A DNA stretch of 64,000 bases from Hominenteromicrobium sp900549945 (lineage in GTDB: Bacteria > Bacillota > Clostridia > Oscillospirales > Acutalibacteraceae), in the NCBI GenBank assembly GCA_902472305.1, contig CABRNK010000016.1:1-64000 (forward strand), written 5' to 3'. Numbering within the stretch: position 1 is the first letter of the stretch; each line of letters begins with the position of its first letter. Shown one piece after another: positions 26,924 through 35,225 of this stretch. A program made the position numbers and the translations under genes. The notes beneath the pieces are model-generated. The model searched no databases. It was not told the origin of the DNA and saw only the letters and a list, made by a program, of their open reading frames with translations.

Positions 26924-28105
26924 TTAGCCCGGCGCGCCCGGCGCCGCGGCGCGGAAAAACCAGCTCAATAAATACTGAAATGCTGAGCCGAACGTGATCG
27001 CTTCGGCACTTTCCGCCGCCGTGATCGGGATCTCCTGCACGGTCTCCCCGCCGCGCAGGACACGGACTGTACCGACAGGCTGCCCCTTTTCCACCGGCGC
27101 GGCGACGGCCTCGGGCAGCTCGATCACGGTTTCGAGCGCCCCCTGCTCCGAAACCGGGGTCAGCACGCCCGCGGGCGCCGCGGCCTCGAGGCGGACCTCG
27201 CCCGTCATGCCGCCGGTCACCGGCAGCGCGGGCAGCGCAGGCGCTTCGGGCGACGTGATCTTCCAGTTCGCAAAGCCGTAGTCGAGCAGGCTCGCCGCCG
27301 CGGAAAACCGGTCGTTCGTGTTGGCCGCGCCGAGCACCACGCCGATCAGCGTCATGCCGTTTCGCTCGGCCGCGGCCGAAATGCAGCTGCCCGCCGCGCT
27401 GGTCGTGCCGGTTTTAAGGCCCTTGATGCCGTTGTAGGAGCGGACGAGCTTGTTCGTGTTGACGAGCTGTGTCTCCCCGCCGCGCACGTAGTCGATCCAG
27501 ATCAGCGTGTAATCGAAGATCTTTTCGTGCTGCATCAAAGCGCGGCTCATCACGGCCACATCGTAGGCGCTCGTGACGTGGCCATCCTCGTCGAGGCCGT
27601 TGCAGTTTTTAAACACGGTCTCCGCCATGCCGAGCTCCGCCGCGCGCGCGTTCATCCGCTCGACGAACGCCTCCTCCGTGCCGGCAACCGCCTCGGCCAG
27701 CACGACCGCCGCATCGTTGGCACTCATCACGACGCAGGCCTTGATGAGGTCGTCCACCGTCATCTGCTCGCCCTCCTTGAGCCAGATGTCCGAACCGCCC
27801 ATACCCGCCGCGTGCGCCGAGGCCGTCAGCATGTCGTCGTAGTGGAGCGCGCCGCTGTCGATCGCCTCGAACACGAGCAGCAGCGTCATCACCTTCGTGA
27901 TCGAAGCGCACGGCCGTACCTCATGCGGGTTCTTCTCAAAGAGCACCTCGCCGGTGGAAAACTCCATCAGCACCGCCGCCGGCGCGGGCACGTCGAGCCC
28001 TTCCGCGGCCGCGGGCGGCGCAAGCGGAACCGCGAGCGCGCAGAACAGCGCGGCGGCAAGCAGCAGGCACAGCGCCCTTTTTTTCTTTCCCGTTTGAATG
28101 CGCAT
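26924..28105 (-). CDS. D-alanyl-D-alanine carboxypeptidase (DacF/PBP5 type)
   Basis: 393 residues, exported: a basic N-terminus (KKKRA) and hydrophobic core end near PAAAEG (about 31-36). The three penicillin-binding motifs are SITK (68-71, nucleophile Ser68), SAN (128-130) and KTG (231-233). A beta-rich C-terminal domain follows, then a short hydrophobic tail (FQYLLSWFF) that may anchor it to the outer membrane leaflet face. It trims the terminal D-Ala of peptidoglycan stem peptides. It diverges from sdpR. The ribosome site AAAGGA is 11 bases from ATG, a little far. Confidence 0.92.
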   Translation of the reverse strand: MRIQTGKKKRALCLLLAAALFCALAVPLAPPAAAEGLDVPAPAAVLMEFSTGEVLFEKNPHEVRPCASITKVMTLLLVFEAIDSGALHYDDMLTASAHAAGMGGSDIWLKEGEQMTVDDLIKACVVMSANDAAVVLAEAVAGTEEAFVERMNARAAELGMAETVFKNCNGLDEDGHVTSAYDVAVMSRALMQHEKIFDYTLIWIDYVRGGETQLVNTNKLVRSYNGIKGLKTGTTSAAGSCISAAAERNGMTLIGVVLGAANTNDRFSAAASLLDYGFANWKITSPEAPALPALPVTGGMTGEVRLEAAAPAGVLTPVSEQGALETVIELPEAVAAPVEKGQPVGTVRVLRGGETVQEIPITAAESAEAITFGSAFQYLLSWFFRAAAPGAPG

Positions 28106-28204
28106 AACCAGAACCGTCCTTTCCTCGGGCGCCTATTTCCGCAGGAACGCCCCTTACACAAGCATATGCGCAGGCGGCGCCGGTTCATACCGTGATTTTC
28201 GGGG

Positions 28205-28233
28205 TTGACAGTATTTAGAACTTTAGCTATAAT
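28205..28233 (+). promoter_or_regulatory. Perfect sigma-A consensus promoter for sdpR-sdpI
   Basis: TTGACA (28205-28210), 17 bp, TATAAT (28228-28233). An imperfect dyad ATC-N12-GAT just downstream (about 28232-28249) is a candidate SdpR operator, which would fit autorepression. Confidence 0.9.
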
Positions 28234-28269
28234 CGAAATATCAAATGATCTGAGGAGGTGATTCCTGCC

Positions 28270-28557
28270 GTGAACGACAACTTTTTTCAGGCGCTCGCCA
28301 GCCCGTACCGGCGCGAGATCATCCGCCTTTTGAAGTGGAAGACGCTGAGTGCCGGCGAGATTGCCGCCCGGTTCGACATCTCGCAGCCCTCCGTCTCGCG
28401 CCACCTCGACATTTTAAAGCGCGCGGGCATCGTAACCGCCGAGCGGCGCGCCAACCAGATTTTTTACGCGCTGAACCTCTCCGTCCTGCAGGAATTCTTG
28501 CTCGAGGCGGCCGTGCTGTTCGGCCCGAAGGAGGAGCCCGCCGATGAAAAAAGCTGA
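28270..28557 (+). CDS. sdpR: ArsR family repressor, SdpR-like
   Basis: 95 residues with a winged helix: FFQALASPYRREIIRLLK, then ISQPSVSRHLDILKRAGIV as recognition helix and wing. It closely resembles Bacillus SdpR, the autorepressor of sdpRI, and lacks the metal-binding Cys motif of ArsR. The start is probably GTG at 28270 after AGGAGG. An earlier in-frame GTG at 28258 overlaps that site. The stop overlaps sdpI by 14 bp, so the two are translationally coupled. Confidence 0.85.
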   Translation: MNDNFFQALASPYRREIIRLLKWKTLSAGEIAARFDISQPSVSRHLDILKRAGIVTAERRANQIFYALNLSVLQEFLLEAAVLFGPKEEPADEKS

Positions 28558-29140
28558 CCCGCGCGCCTTGATTCCGGCGCTTTCGGCGCTCGCGCTCGTC
28601 TGCGCAGTGCTGATCCCGTGGCCGCCGCTCGCCGTTCTGCTGCCGGCCGCCTGCCTGCTCGCGGCGGTTATCTGCCTGTACCGGAACCTTGGCGCGCTTT
28701 CCGGCCTTGCGGACGACCACCCGAAGGTCTCCACGCTGCGCGCCGTCACCCTTTTCAACCTCGCGCTCCTCATTTTCTGCGCTGTGCTGGCCGCGCTGCT
28801 CGCCGCCGGCGTGCTCCGAATTTCGGAGAACGACGAGAAATACCTCGCCGCGGCGGTCGTCTCGGCCGTCATCCTGTTTCTCGGCAACCTCGCGCCGAAG
28901 CTGCCCCGCACGCGCCACACCGGCCTGCGCCTGCCGTGGACCGTCGCGGACGAGGACGCTTGGATCTGCGCGCACCGCGCCGTCGGGTACATCTCGTTCC
29001 CGCTCGTCTGCTTTTACGCCGCCGGCGTTCTGGCGACCGGACAAATCGAGACGCTGACGGGCCTCGCCATACTGCTGTGGGTCGGCGTCCCCGGCGCGCT
29101 CTCCTACCGCGTGTACCGGCAGAAATTCCCGAAAAAATAG
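28544..29140 (+). CDS. sdpI: SdpI family membrane protein
   Basis: 198 residues with about six membrane segments. The family motif region FLGNLAPKLPRTRHTGLRLPW (about 113-133) and WICAHRAVGYIS fit SdpI, the immunity and signalling protein against the SdpC killing factor in Bacillus, which also sequesters SdpR. No sdpA, sdpB or sdpC gene is adjacent. It could protect against foreign SdpC-like toxins or act in envelope-stress signalling. GGAGG lies about nine bases before ATG. Confidence 0.87.
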   Translation: MKKADPRALIPALSALALVCAVLIPWPPLAVLLPAACLLAAVICLYRNLGALSGLADDHPKVSTLRAVTLFNLALLIFCAVLAALLAAGVLRISENDEKYLAAAVVSAVILFLGNLAPKLPRTRHTGLRLPWTVADEDAWICAHRAVGYISFPLVCFYAAGVLATGQIETLTGLAILLWVGVPGALSYRVYRQKFPKK

Positions 29141-29187
29141 GCCGTGCCCGAGGGCGCGGCAAATAAATCACAAAAGGAGGCGGGCAC

Positions 29188-29718
29188 ATGGCAGACGGCA
29201 TTCTGGTCTGCGGCCTGAACGGCAGCGGAAAAACCACGCTCGGCAAAGCGCTGGCGGCGAAGCTCGGCTTTCATTTCATCGACAGCGAAGCGCTGTTCTT
29301 TCCGGCAGGTCCCGACTACAGCGCGCCGTGCAGCCGCGCGGAGGCGGCGGAGCGCCTGCTCGCGGAGATCCGCGCCCACAGCGATTTCGTCCTCGCCGAC
29401 GTGCGGGGCGATTACGGCGCGGAGGCCGCCGCATTTTACCGCTGCGCCGTGCGGCTCGATGTCCCGCGGGAAATTCGGATGCAGCGCATTCGGGCGCGCG
29501 CGCTCGAAAAATTCGGGCGGCGCATGCTGCCGGGCGGCAACCTGTACGCGCGTGAAAAAGCCTTTCTGGACATGGCGGCCGCTCGGACGGAGCGCGACCT
29601 CGACGTGTGGCTGCAAGCCCTGCGCTGCCCTATCCTGCGCGCAGACGGCACCCTGCCCATCGGGCAGAACGCGGCACACCTTGCACAGACGCTGCGGGAT
29701 ATGCCCGCCCTGCGCTGA
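29188..29718 (+). CDS. P-loop kinase-like protein, unknown substrate
   Basis: 176 residues. A Walker A loop GLNGSGKTT at 9-17 is followed by an adenylate/shikimate-kinase-like layout (HFIDSEALFF, FVLADVRGDYG) and basic lid-like residues (RMQRIRARALEKFGRR). The substrate is not evident. A strong AAAGGAGG site precedes ATG. It follows sdpI by 47 bp and probably shares its promoter, ending at the bidirectional terminator near 29841. Confidence 0.75.
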   Translation: MADGILVCGLNGSGKTTLGKALAAKLGFHFIDSEALFFPAGPDYSAPCSRAEAAERLLAEIRAHSDFVLADVRGDYGAEAAAFYRCAVRLDVPREIRMQRIRARALEKFGRRMLPGGNLYAREKAFLDMAAARTERDLDVWLQALRCPILRADGTLPIGQNAAHLAQTLRDMPALR

Positions 29719-29840
29719 GCGCCCGCAGGATGCACGGGCGTGAAAAGGCGCCTGCATTCCGCCTCGCCGTTTCACAGGATGCTTTCCACGGACGCCTCCG
29801 CTTTCATTTCCGCGCGCCCCAGCGCGGCAGAGCGGCAAAA

Positions 29841-29880
29841 AGCGCCGGTCCCCTCGCAAAAAGGGACCGGCGCTTCATTT
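29841..29880. terminator. Bidirectional terminator between the kinase gene and hisF
   Basis: Perfect 12-bp stem AGCGCCGGTCCC/GGGACCGGCGCT (29841-29852, 29863-29874), with TCATTTC on plus and TTTTTGCCGC on minus. Confidence 0.8.
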
Positions 29881-30641
29881 CAGCCTCTGCGCACGGAAAT
29901 GCCGTTTTCGGCCAGATAATCCTTGAGCTGGGGGATCATAATCTCCCTAAAATGGAACAGAGACGCCGCGAGCACCGCGTCGGCCCTGCCGGCCGTAAAC
30001 GCATCGCGGAAGTGCTCGAGACGGCCCGCGCCGCCCGAGGCGATCACCGGTATGCCGACCGATTCCGAAACGACGCGCGTCAGCTCGAGATCGTAGCCGG
30101 CCTTTGTGCCGTCGCAGTCCATGCTCGTCAGGAGGATTTCCCCCGCGCCGAGCTGCTCCGCCTTTTTCGCCCACATCACCGCATCGACGCCCGTGTCGAT
30201 GCGCCCGCCGTTCAGGTACAGCGTCCAGCCGCCGCCCGGGCGGCGCTTCGCATCCATCGCGACAACGACACACTGGCTGCCGAATTTATACGCGGCCTCC
30301 TCGATGATCTGCGGATTTTTCAGCGCCGCCGAGTTGACCGCAACCTTGTCCGCGCCGGCGCGCAGAATCGCGGTGAAATCCTCCACTGTGCGGATGCCGC
30401 CGCCGACCGTGAACGGGATAAAGATGCTGTTTGCAACGCGCGACACGATGTCCGTCATAATGCCGCGCGCGTCCGAGGAAGCCGTGATGTCGAGCAGCAC
30501 GAGTTCGTCCGCATTCTGGCGGTCGTACTCGACCGCGGCCTCAACGGGGTCGCCCGCGTCACGCAGGTTGACGAAATTCGTCCCCTTGACGACCCGGCCG
30601 TTTTTCAGGTCAAGGCAGGGAATAATCCGCTTCGCATACAT
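29880..30641 (-). CDS. hisF: Imidazole glycerol phosphate synthase subunit HisF
   Basis: 253-residue TIM barrel that uses ammonia from HisH to convert PRFAR to imidazole glycerol phosphate and AICAR. Catalytic Asp11 (PCLDLKNG) and Asp130 (VVVAMDAKR) are in the expected places. The ATG overlaps the hisH stop (TGATG), typical of this coupled pair. It is the last gene before a terminator, so no further his genes follow on this transcript. Confidence 0.97.
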   Translation of the reverse strand: MYAKRIIPCLDLKNGRVVKGTNFVNLRDAGDPVEAAVEYDRQNADELVLLDITASSDARGIMTDIVSRVANSIFIPFTVGGGIRTVEDFTAILRAGADKVAVNSAALKNPQIIEEAAYKFGSQCVVVAMDAKRRPGGGWTLYLNGGRIDTGVDAVMWAKKAEQLGAGEILLTSMDCDGTKAGYDLELTRVVSESVGIPVIASGGAGRLEHFRDAFTAGRADAVLAASLFHFREIMIPQLKDYLAENGISVRRG

Positions 30642-31264
30642 CAGCCTCGTCCCCCTTCCCCTGCCATTGCGGCAAAATTCCGCAGCAGCTCGATGCCGAC
30701 CGCCCCACTCTTTTCGGGGTGGAACTGGCAAGCGAGCAGATTGCTCTTCTGCACCGCCGCGTCGATCGTCACGCCGTATTCCGCCGTCGCGGTAACGACG
30801 TCCTCCTCCGCCCTGAGGTAATAGGAGTGGACGAAGTAGACGTACGGCTCCGCCGGGATGCGTGCAAACAGGCCGCGCGGTCTGCGGATATCGAGGGAAT
30901 TCCAGCCCATATGCGGGATTTTCAGCCCCTCGCCCGCGGGAATCCGGACGATCTTGCCGCGCAGCAGGCTGAGCCCCGCAACGCCCGGCGATTCCTCGCT
31001 GCTTTCAAACAAAACCTGCAGGCCGAGGCAGATGCCGAGAAACGGCCTGCCCGAAGCGACAAAGGCGCGGATCGGCTCCTCCAGCCCGCGCGCGCGCAGC
31101 GCCTGCATCGCATCGCCGAATGAGCCGACGCCGGGCAGCACGGCGGCATCTGCCGCAAGCAGCACCTGCGGGTCGCGCGTGACCGTCACCTTGCAGCCGA
31201 TGTGAATCAGCGCTTTTTCTACACTGCGGATATTGCCCGCGCCGTAATCAATGACAGCGATCAT
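30641..31264 (-). CDS. hisH: Imidazole glycerol phosphate synthase glutaminase subunit HisH
   Basis: 207-residue class I amidotransferase delivering ammonia to HisF. Nucleophile Cys79 (GICLGLQ) and the His/Glu of QFHPEKSG are present. Coupled to hisF by overlap. A near-consensus promoter lies just upstream. Other histidine genes are not in the window, so the pair is an isolated fragment of the pathway here. A role in sugar amidination (as with PseA/WbpG partners) is a less likely alternative, since no such partner is near. Confidence 0.95.
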   Translation of the reverse strand: MIAVIDYGAGNIRSVEKALIHIGCKVTVTRDPQVLLAADAAVLPGVGSFGDAMQALRARGLEEPIRAFVASGRPFLGICLGLQVLFESSEESPGVAGLSLLRGKIVRIPAGEGLKIPHMGWNSLDIRRPRGLFARIPAEPYVYFVHSYYLRAEEDVVTATAEYGVTIDAAVQKSNLLACQFHPEKSGAVGIELLRNFAAMAGEGGRG

Positions 31265-31298
31265 CGGAGCGCACCCCCTCTTAATTTAGCACACTAAT

Positions 31299-31327
31299 AT
31301 AATAGCTGATATTGATATATTTGTCAA
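31299..31327 (-). promoter_or_regulatory. Promoter for hisH-hisF
   Basis: Minus strand TTGACA (31322-31327), 17-bp spacer, TATTAT (31299-31304), about 35 bp before the hisH start. Confidence 0.75.
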
Positions 31328-31441
31328 ATCTTTTCTTTAGCGATCAAAAGCATTTTCGCGCATAGCCCGCTCAGGCCGAGCGCGCCCATACCGCCTGCAC
31401 GCCGGAGTCCACATGCAGGTGCGCGGGGGCTGCGCCGCGTT

Positions 31442-32944
31442 TTATTCCGCGTTGTCCCAATTTCGGCTGCGCTCCACCGCCTTGTGCCAGCGCCGCAGCG
31501 CTGCGGCCTCCTCGCCCGGCTCGATCTGCGGCGCATACGCGTGCCCGAGCTTCCAGATCGTCGAAAGCTCCTCGAGCGAATCCCACACGCCGACTGCAAG
31601 CCCGGCCAGCATGGCGGAGCCAAGCGCCGTCGTCTCGAGGCACACGGGCTGCCGCACGGCGCAGTGCAGGATATCCGCCTGATACTGCATCAGGAAACGG
31701 CTGCGGGAGGCGCCGCCGTCCACGCGCAGCTCGGAAATCTGCACGCCGCTGCCGGCCTCCATTGCCCGGAACAGGTCGAGGCTCTCATATGCGATGCTCT
31801 CGAGCACCGCGCGGCACAGATGCGCCTTCGAGGTGCCGCGGGTCACGCCGAGCAGCGCACCGCGCGCGTACATGTCCCAGTACGGCGCGCCGAGACCCGT
31901 AAACGCCGGGACGAACACCGCGCCGCCCGCATCGGGCACCGTTTCGGCGAGGCGGTCCGCCTCCTGCGGCGATTCGATCAGACCGAGCTCGTCGCGCAGC
32001 CATTTGATCGCCGAGCCCGCGTTGAAGGCGCTGCCCTCGAGCGCGTAGGCGACCGCGCCGCCGATCTGCCAGCCGATCGTCGTAATCAGCCCCTGATCGG
32101 AAAACACCGGCTTTTCGCCTGTGTTCATCAGGACGAAGCAGCCCGTGCCGTACGTGTTTTTCGCCATGCCGCGCCGGAAGCAGCACTGGCCGAAAAGCGC
32201 CGCGTGCTGGTCGCCCGCGATGCCCGCGATCGGGATCTCCCGCCCGAAAACGGACGGCGCGCACATGCCGACGACACCCGAGGACGGGACGACCTTCGGC
32301 AGCGCGTCGCGCGGGACGCCGAGCACCTCGAGCATTTTTTCGTCCCAGTCGAGCTTTTGGATGTCGAAGAGCATCGTGCGCGACGCATTCGAGACATCGG
32401 TCACAAAGCTCCTGCCCTCGGTGAGCGAAAAGATCAGCCACGCATCGACCGTGCCGAGGCGCAGCCGCCCCTGCCGGGCAAGCTCCCGCGCGCGGGGCAC
32501 GTTGTCGAGAATCCATTTCATTTTCGTGCCGGAAAAATACGGGTCGATGAGCAGGCCCGTCGTCCTGTGGATGTAGTCCTCCAGCCCCTGCGCCTTCAGC
32601 CATTCGCACTCCGGCGCGGTGCGGCGGCACTGCCAGACGATCGCGTTGCAGACCGGGATGCCGGTTTCGGCGTCCCACGCGACGGTCGTCTCGCGCTGGT
32701 TCGTGATGCTGATTGCCGCGATGTCCTCGGCGGTGATGCCCGCCTCGTGCACGGCCTGCCGCATCGCATAGAGCTGCGTCTGCAAAATCTCCACCGCGTC
32801 GTGCTCCACATAGCCGGGCTTCGGGTAGATCTGCGTGAATTCGCGCTGCCCCATGCCGGCCACGCCGCCAAGCGCGTCGAAAAGCACGGCGCGCGAACTG
32901 GTCGTGCCCTGATCAAGCGAAAGAATGTATCTGCCGATTTTCAT
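31442..32944 (-). CDS. glpK: Glycerol kinase
   Basis: 500 residues, standard FGGY-family length. N-terminal phosphate loop LSLDQGTTSSRAVLFD and the glycerol-kinase segments NQRETTVAWD and GTKMKWILDN are visible. It makes glycerol-3-phosphate, the substrate of PlsY. There are no glpF, glpD or glpP genes beside it. The start has GGGAG about ten bases upstream. No clear promoter was identified, and the 42-bp gap to the upstream unknown gene allows co-transcription. Confidence 0.95.
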   Translation of the reverse strand: MKIGRYILSLDQGTTSSRAVLFDALGGVAGMGQREFTQIYPKPGYVEHDAVEILQTQLYAMRQAVHEAGITAEDIAAISITNQRETTVAWDAETGIPVCNAIVWQCRRTAPECEWLKAQGLEDYIHRTTGLLIDPYFSGTKMKWILDNVPRARELARQGRLRLGTVDAWLIFSLTEGRSFVTDVSNASRTMLFDIQKLDWDEKMLEVLGVPRDALPKVVPSSGVVGMCAPSVFGREIPIAGIAGDQHAALFGQCCFRRGMAKNTYGTGCFVLMNTGEKPVFSDQGLITTIGWQIGGAVAYALEGSAFNAGSAIKWLRDELGLIESPQEADRLAETVPDAGGAVFVPAFTGLGAPYWDMYARGALLGVTRGTSKAHLCRAVLESIAYESLDLFRAMEAGSGVQISELRVDGGASRSRFLMQYQADILHCAVRQPVCLETTALGSAMLAGLAVGVWDSLEELSTIWKLGHAYAPQIEPGEEAAALRRWHKAVERSRNWDNAE

Positions 32945-32986
32945 TTTGCCCCAACTCCCTGTCTCCCAAAATTCCGGCCGGCGGCT

Positions 32987-33505
32987 TTACCACCGGAACC
33001 AGTTCAGGCGCTTCTCCTTTTTGTCCTCCTGCTCCCGCGTGTTTCGGATGATCTTATACCGCACGACCCATTTCGGGTCGATGTATTCCAGAATCGCCTG
33101 CGGCACGCGGTATTTGTACAGCGGGCGCTGGTTTTTCAGATCGGCGATCAGGCGCTGGTGCACCGCCGAATTCGCGTCCTCCGAGCCGAAAATAATCGTC
33201 CGGTAATCCTTCTGGCTCGTGTATTTGAAATTGCTCATAAAATCGACCCACACGCTGTATTCCGTGAGCCGCACGTACTCCTTCGGCACGTTGAGCCGGA
33301 TGCGCACCGCGCCGGAAACGCGGCCGCCTGTGTTCTGCTTGCGCCCGTGCACGACGCCGAAAATCGGGCATTCGCAGTGCAGGCCGAGCATATCGATCAG
33401 CGCGGCGTACTCCCCTTTGAAGGAGATGCTCGGCTTCGCCCAGTAGACCTCTCCGCGCTGCAGGATCCGCATGACCGCGCCCGACTGATACGTATCTATA
33501 ATCAT
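32987..33505 (-). CDS. Unknown protein paired with an ADP-ribosylglycohydrolase
   Basis: 172 residues, soluble, ending in a basic tail (KIIRNTREQEDKKEKRLNWFRW is the general region). I recognise no family. Conserved-looking segments are RGEVYWAKP near the N-terminus, VHGRKQNTGGRVSGAVRI in the middle and YRVPQAILEYIDPKW near the end. The start RGEVYW recalls MazF only superficially. It begins 56 bp downstream of the ADP-ribosylglycohydrolase gene on the same strand with a GGGA site, so the two are likely one operon. No function assigned. Confidence 0.6.
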   Translation of the reverse strand: MIIDTYQSGAVMRILQRGEVYWAKPSISFKGEYAALIDMLGLHCECPIFGVVHGRKQNTGGRVSGAVRIRLNVPKEYVRLTEYSVWVDFMSNFKYTSQKDYRTIIFGSEDANSAVHQRLIADLKNQRPLYKYRVPQAILEYIDPKWVVRYKIIRNTREQEDKKEKRLNWFRW

Positions 33506-33561
33506 GTGTGATCTTCCCTTTCCTCAATTCCCGTTTTAACAGGCGTGTTGTACTGTCTGCC

Positions 33562-34347
33562 TCACTGCACCGCCCACTCGTAGAGGAAGCGGTCGAACTG
33601 CCCGAGGTCGTTCGGCTGGATCAGATACTGCTTCAAAAGCTCCTTTTCGTTCGGCACCGTGCGCCTGTAATACGCCTCCGCAAGGCCGCCCGCGATGCAG
33701 GCGACCGTATCCGTATCGCATTTCACGCTGAACACATTGCGGATGCAGCTCTCCCAGTCCTCGCTTTCTAAAAAGCAGCGGAAAGCGAGCGGCATCGTGC
33801 CCGCCGCCGTCGCGTCGAACTTCGCCTTCGGCCGGTAGGCCCAAAGGGGCTTGTGCACCGGGTATTCAAACTCCTTGTGGAAGTATTTCGCAAGCGCCTT
33901 CTTGCGCTCGCCCTGCAGCGCCATGTAGATAAGCCCCGCCGTAACCACCGCCGCCTTGATGCCCTCGATGTGGTTGTGCGTGCACATCGCGCTTTTCTTT
34001 GCCTCCTCCTCGACCTGCTCCAGCGTCTTGAAGTGGTACGCGATGTAGCTCACGCGCATCGCCGCGCCGTTGCCGTAGCTGCCATAGCCGGTTTCGCTGT
34101 GGCCGTCCAGCCATCTCTGAAAGAGCGTGCCGTAGCCGACGCGGCGGTACATCCGCCCGAGCTTGCCGTACGCCTTCGCATACGGCATGTCGTTCAAAAG
34201 CGCGTATTTTGTCGCGATCGTCATCACGGTGTCGTCCGTATAGGCGCAGCCGCTGCCGAAAAGGCTGACCGTTTTATAGTCGAAGCCGGAGGGCTTGCTG
34301 AATTCAAACCGCGAGCCGGCTATGTCTCCTAAAATTGCACCGTTCAT
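33562..34347 (-). CDS. ADP-ribosylglycohydrolase family protein
   Basis: 261 residues. The family signature GAILGDIAGSRFEF at the N-terminus, YTDDTVMTIA (metal-binding Asp pair) and the late SVKCDTDTVACIAGGLAEAYY with its Asp/Thr ligands fit the DraG/ARH fold with two Mg ions. It would remove ADP-ribose from proteins or nucleic acids. It heads a small operon with the unknown 172-residue protein. AAGGGAG seven bases before ATG, own promoter with extended -10. Confidence 0.9.
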   Translation of the reverse strand: MNGAILGDIAGSRFEFSKPSGFDYKTVSLFGSGCAYTDDTVMTIATKYALLNDMPYAKAYGKLGRMYRRVGYGTLFQRWLDGHSETGYGSYGNGAAMRVSYIAYHFKTLEQVEEEAKKSAMCTHNHIEGIKAAVVTAGLIYMALQGERKKALAKYFHKEFEYPVHKPLWAYRPKAKFDATAAGTMPLAFRCFLESEDWESCIRNVFSVKCDTDTVACIAGGLAEAYYRRTVPNEKELLKQYLIQPNDLGQFDRFLYEWAVQ

Positions 34348-34378
34348 CCCAAAGCTCCCTTGCGATTATGGTGCCCTT

Positions 34379-34407
34379 ATTATAGCATAGATTTTTGCGA
34401 ATTTCCA
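34379..34407 (-). promoter_or_regulatory. Promoter for the ADP-ribosylglycohydrolase operon
   Basis: Minus strand TGGAAA (34402-34407), 17-bp spacer, TATAAT (34379-34384) preceded by TGC (extended -10). Confidence 0.65.
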
Positions 34408-34435
34408 TATGCTTTTTGTGAATATCCCCGCGCTT

Positions 34436-34464
34436 TTGACTTTTTCGGCGAAATGCGGTATGCT
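34436..34464 (+). promoter_or_regulatory. Promoter for the lipoprotein gene
   Basis: TTGACT (34436-34441), 17-bp spacer, TATGCT (34459-34464), 39 bp before the start codon. Confidence 0.65.
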
Positions 34465-34503
34465 ATAGGCAACAACGCCAGACGCCGAAAGGATGCACGC
34501 CCC

Positions 34504-35145
34504 ATGATAAAAGCCGCAAAGAAAGCCGGCGCTTTGCTTTTGAGCGCCGCCCTTTTGCTCGCCCCCGCCGGCTGCCGCGCAGACGAGGCGCAGAGCGAAA
34601 GCGCCGCCGTCTCCGCCGCGCCGGAAAACGCCGTAAGCCGGCCGATTTCCATCACCTTTTCCGAAAAGCTGCTGCGGCAGACCGGCCTCGACCCCGCCGC
34701 GACCGCCCGCAAATTCGGCCTTACGAACGTGACTGACGGCGACGATGGCGCCTGCACCATTTTGATGACCGCCGAGGAGCAGGCCGCCGTCTGCGCCGCG
34801 CTGCGCGAAAGCCTCGACGAACAGCTCCTCGCCCTGCCGGAGAGCGGCACGTGGCCCTTTCTCGACGGCGCCGCGCTGAGCGCCGACGGCACCGCCGTGA
34901 CGCTGCACAGCGACGCCGCGCGCTACAGCCCCGCCCGCGACAACGCCGTGGCGCAGGCCGTGTACATCCCGGCGCTGCTCTGCGCCGTTTTCGCGGGCGA
35001 TGACGCCGACACCTTTGCCCTGCACTTCACCGTGCTCGACAGCGACGGCAGAACCGTGCTCGGCGAATTTGATTATCCCGAGCAGCAGGCAAGCCCCAGC
35101 CCGGATGCCGCCGAAAGCGCCGCGCCCGAAGCAGACGGCGAATAA
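34504..35145 (+). CDS. Putative lipoprotein, unknown function
   Basis: 213 residues. A basic N-terminus (MIKAAKKAG), a hydrophobic stretch and LLAPAGC around residues 19-25 form a lipoprotein signal, although Pro at -3 is not ideal. The mature part is Ala- and Asp-rich with a low-complexity C-terminal tail (SPSPDAAESAAPEADGE). No family recognised. AAAGGA lies ten bases before ATG. Monocistronic, closed by a hairpin that overlaps the end of the convergent MATE gene. Confidence 0.65.
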   Translation: MIKAAKKAGALLLSAALLLAPAGCRADEAQSESAAVSAAPENAVSRPISITFSEKLLRQTGLDPAATARKFGLTNVTDGDDGACTILMTAEEQAAVCAALRESLDEQLLALPESGTWPFLDGAALSADGTAVTLHSDAARYSPARDNAVAQAVYIPALLCAVFAGDDADTFALHFTVLDSDGRTVLGEFDYPEQQASPSPDAAESAAPEADGE

Positions 35146-35184
35146 CGCGCAAGCCGGCAATTCTCCCCCGAAAAAGCGCAAAGG

Positions 35185-35225
35185 CTGCGCGGCCTCAACG
35201 GGCCTGCGCAGTCTTTTCCTTTTGT
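35185..35225. terminator. Shared terminator of the lipoprotein and second MATE genes
   Basis: CTGCGC-GGCC pairing with GGCC-T-GCGCAG (35185-35211, one bulge), with TCTTTTCCTTTT on plus and CTTTGCGCTTTTT on minus. It overlaps the stop codon of the MATE gene. Confidence 0.65.

Noticed and set aside
32987..33505. MazF-like toxin because of RGEVYW near the N-terminus
   Set aside because: Length and the rest of the sequence do not follow MazF, and no small antitoxin gene is adjacent.
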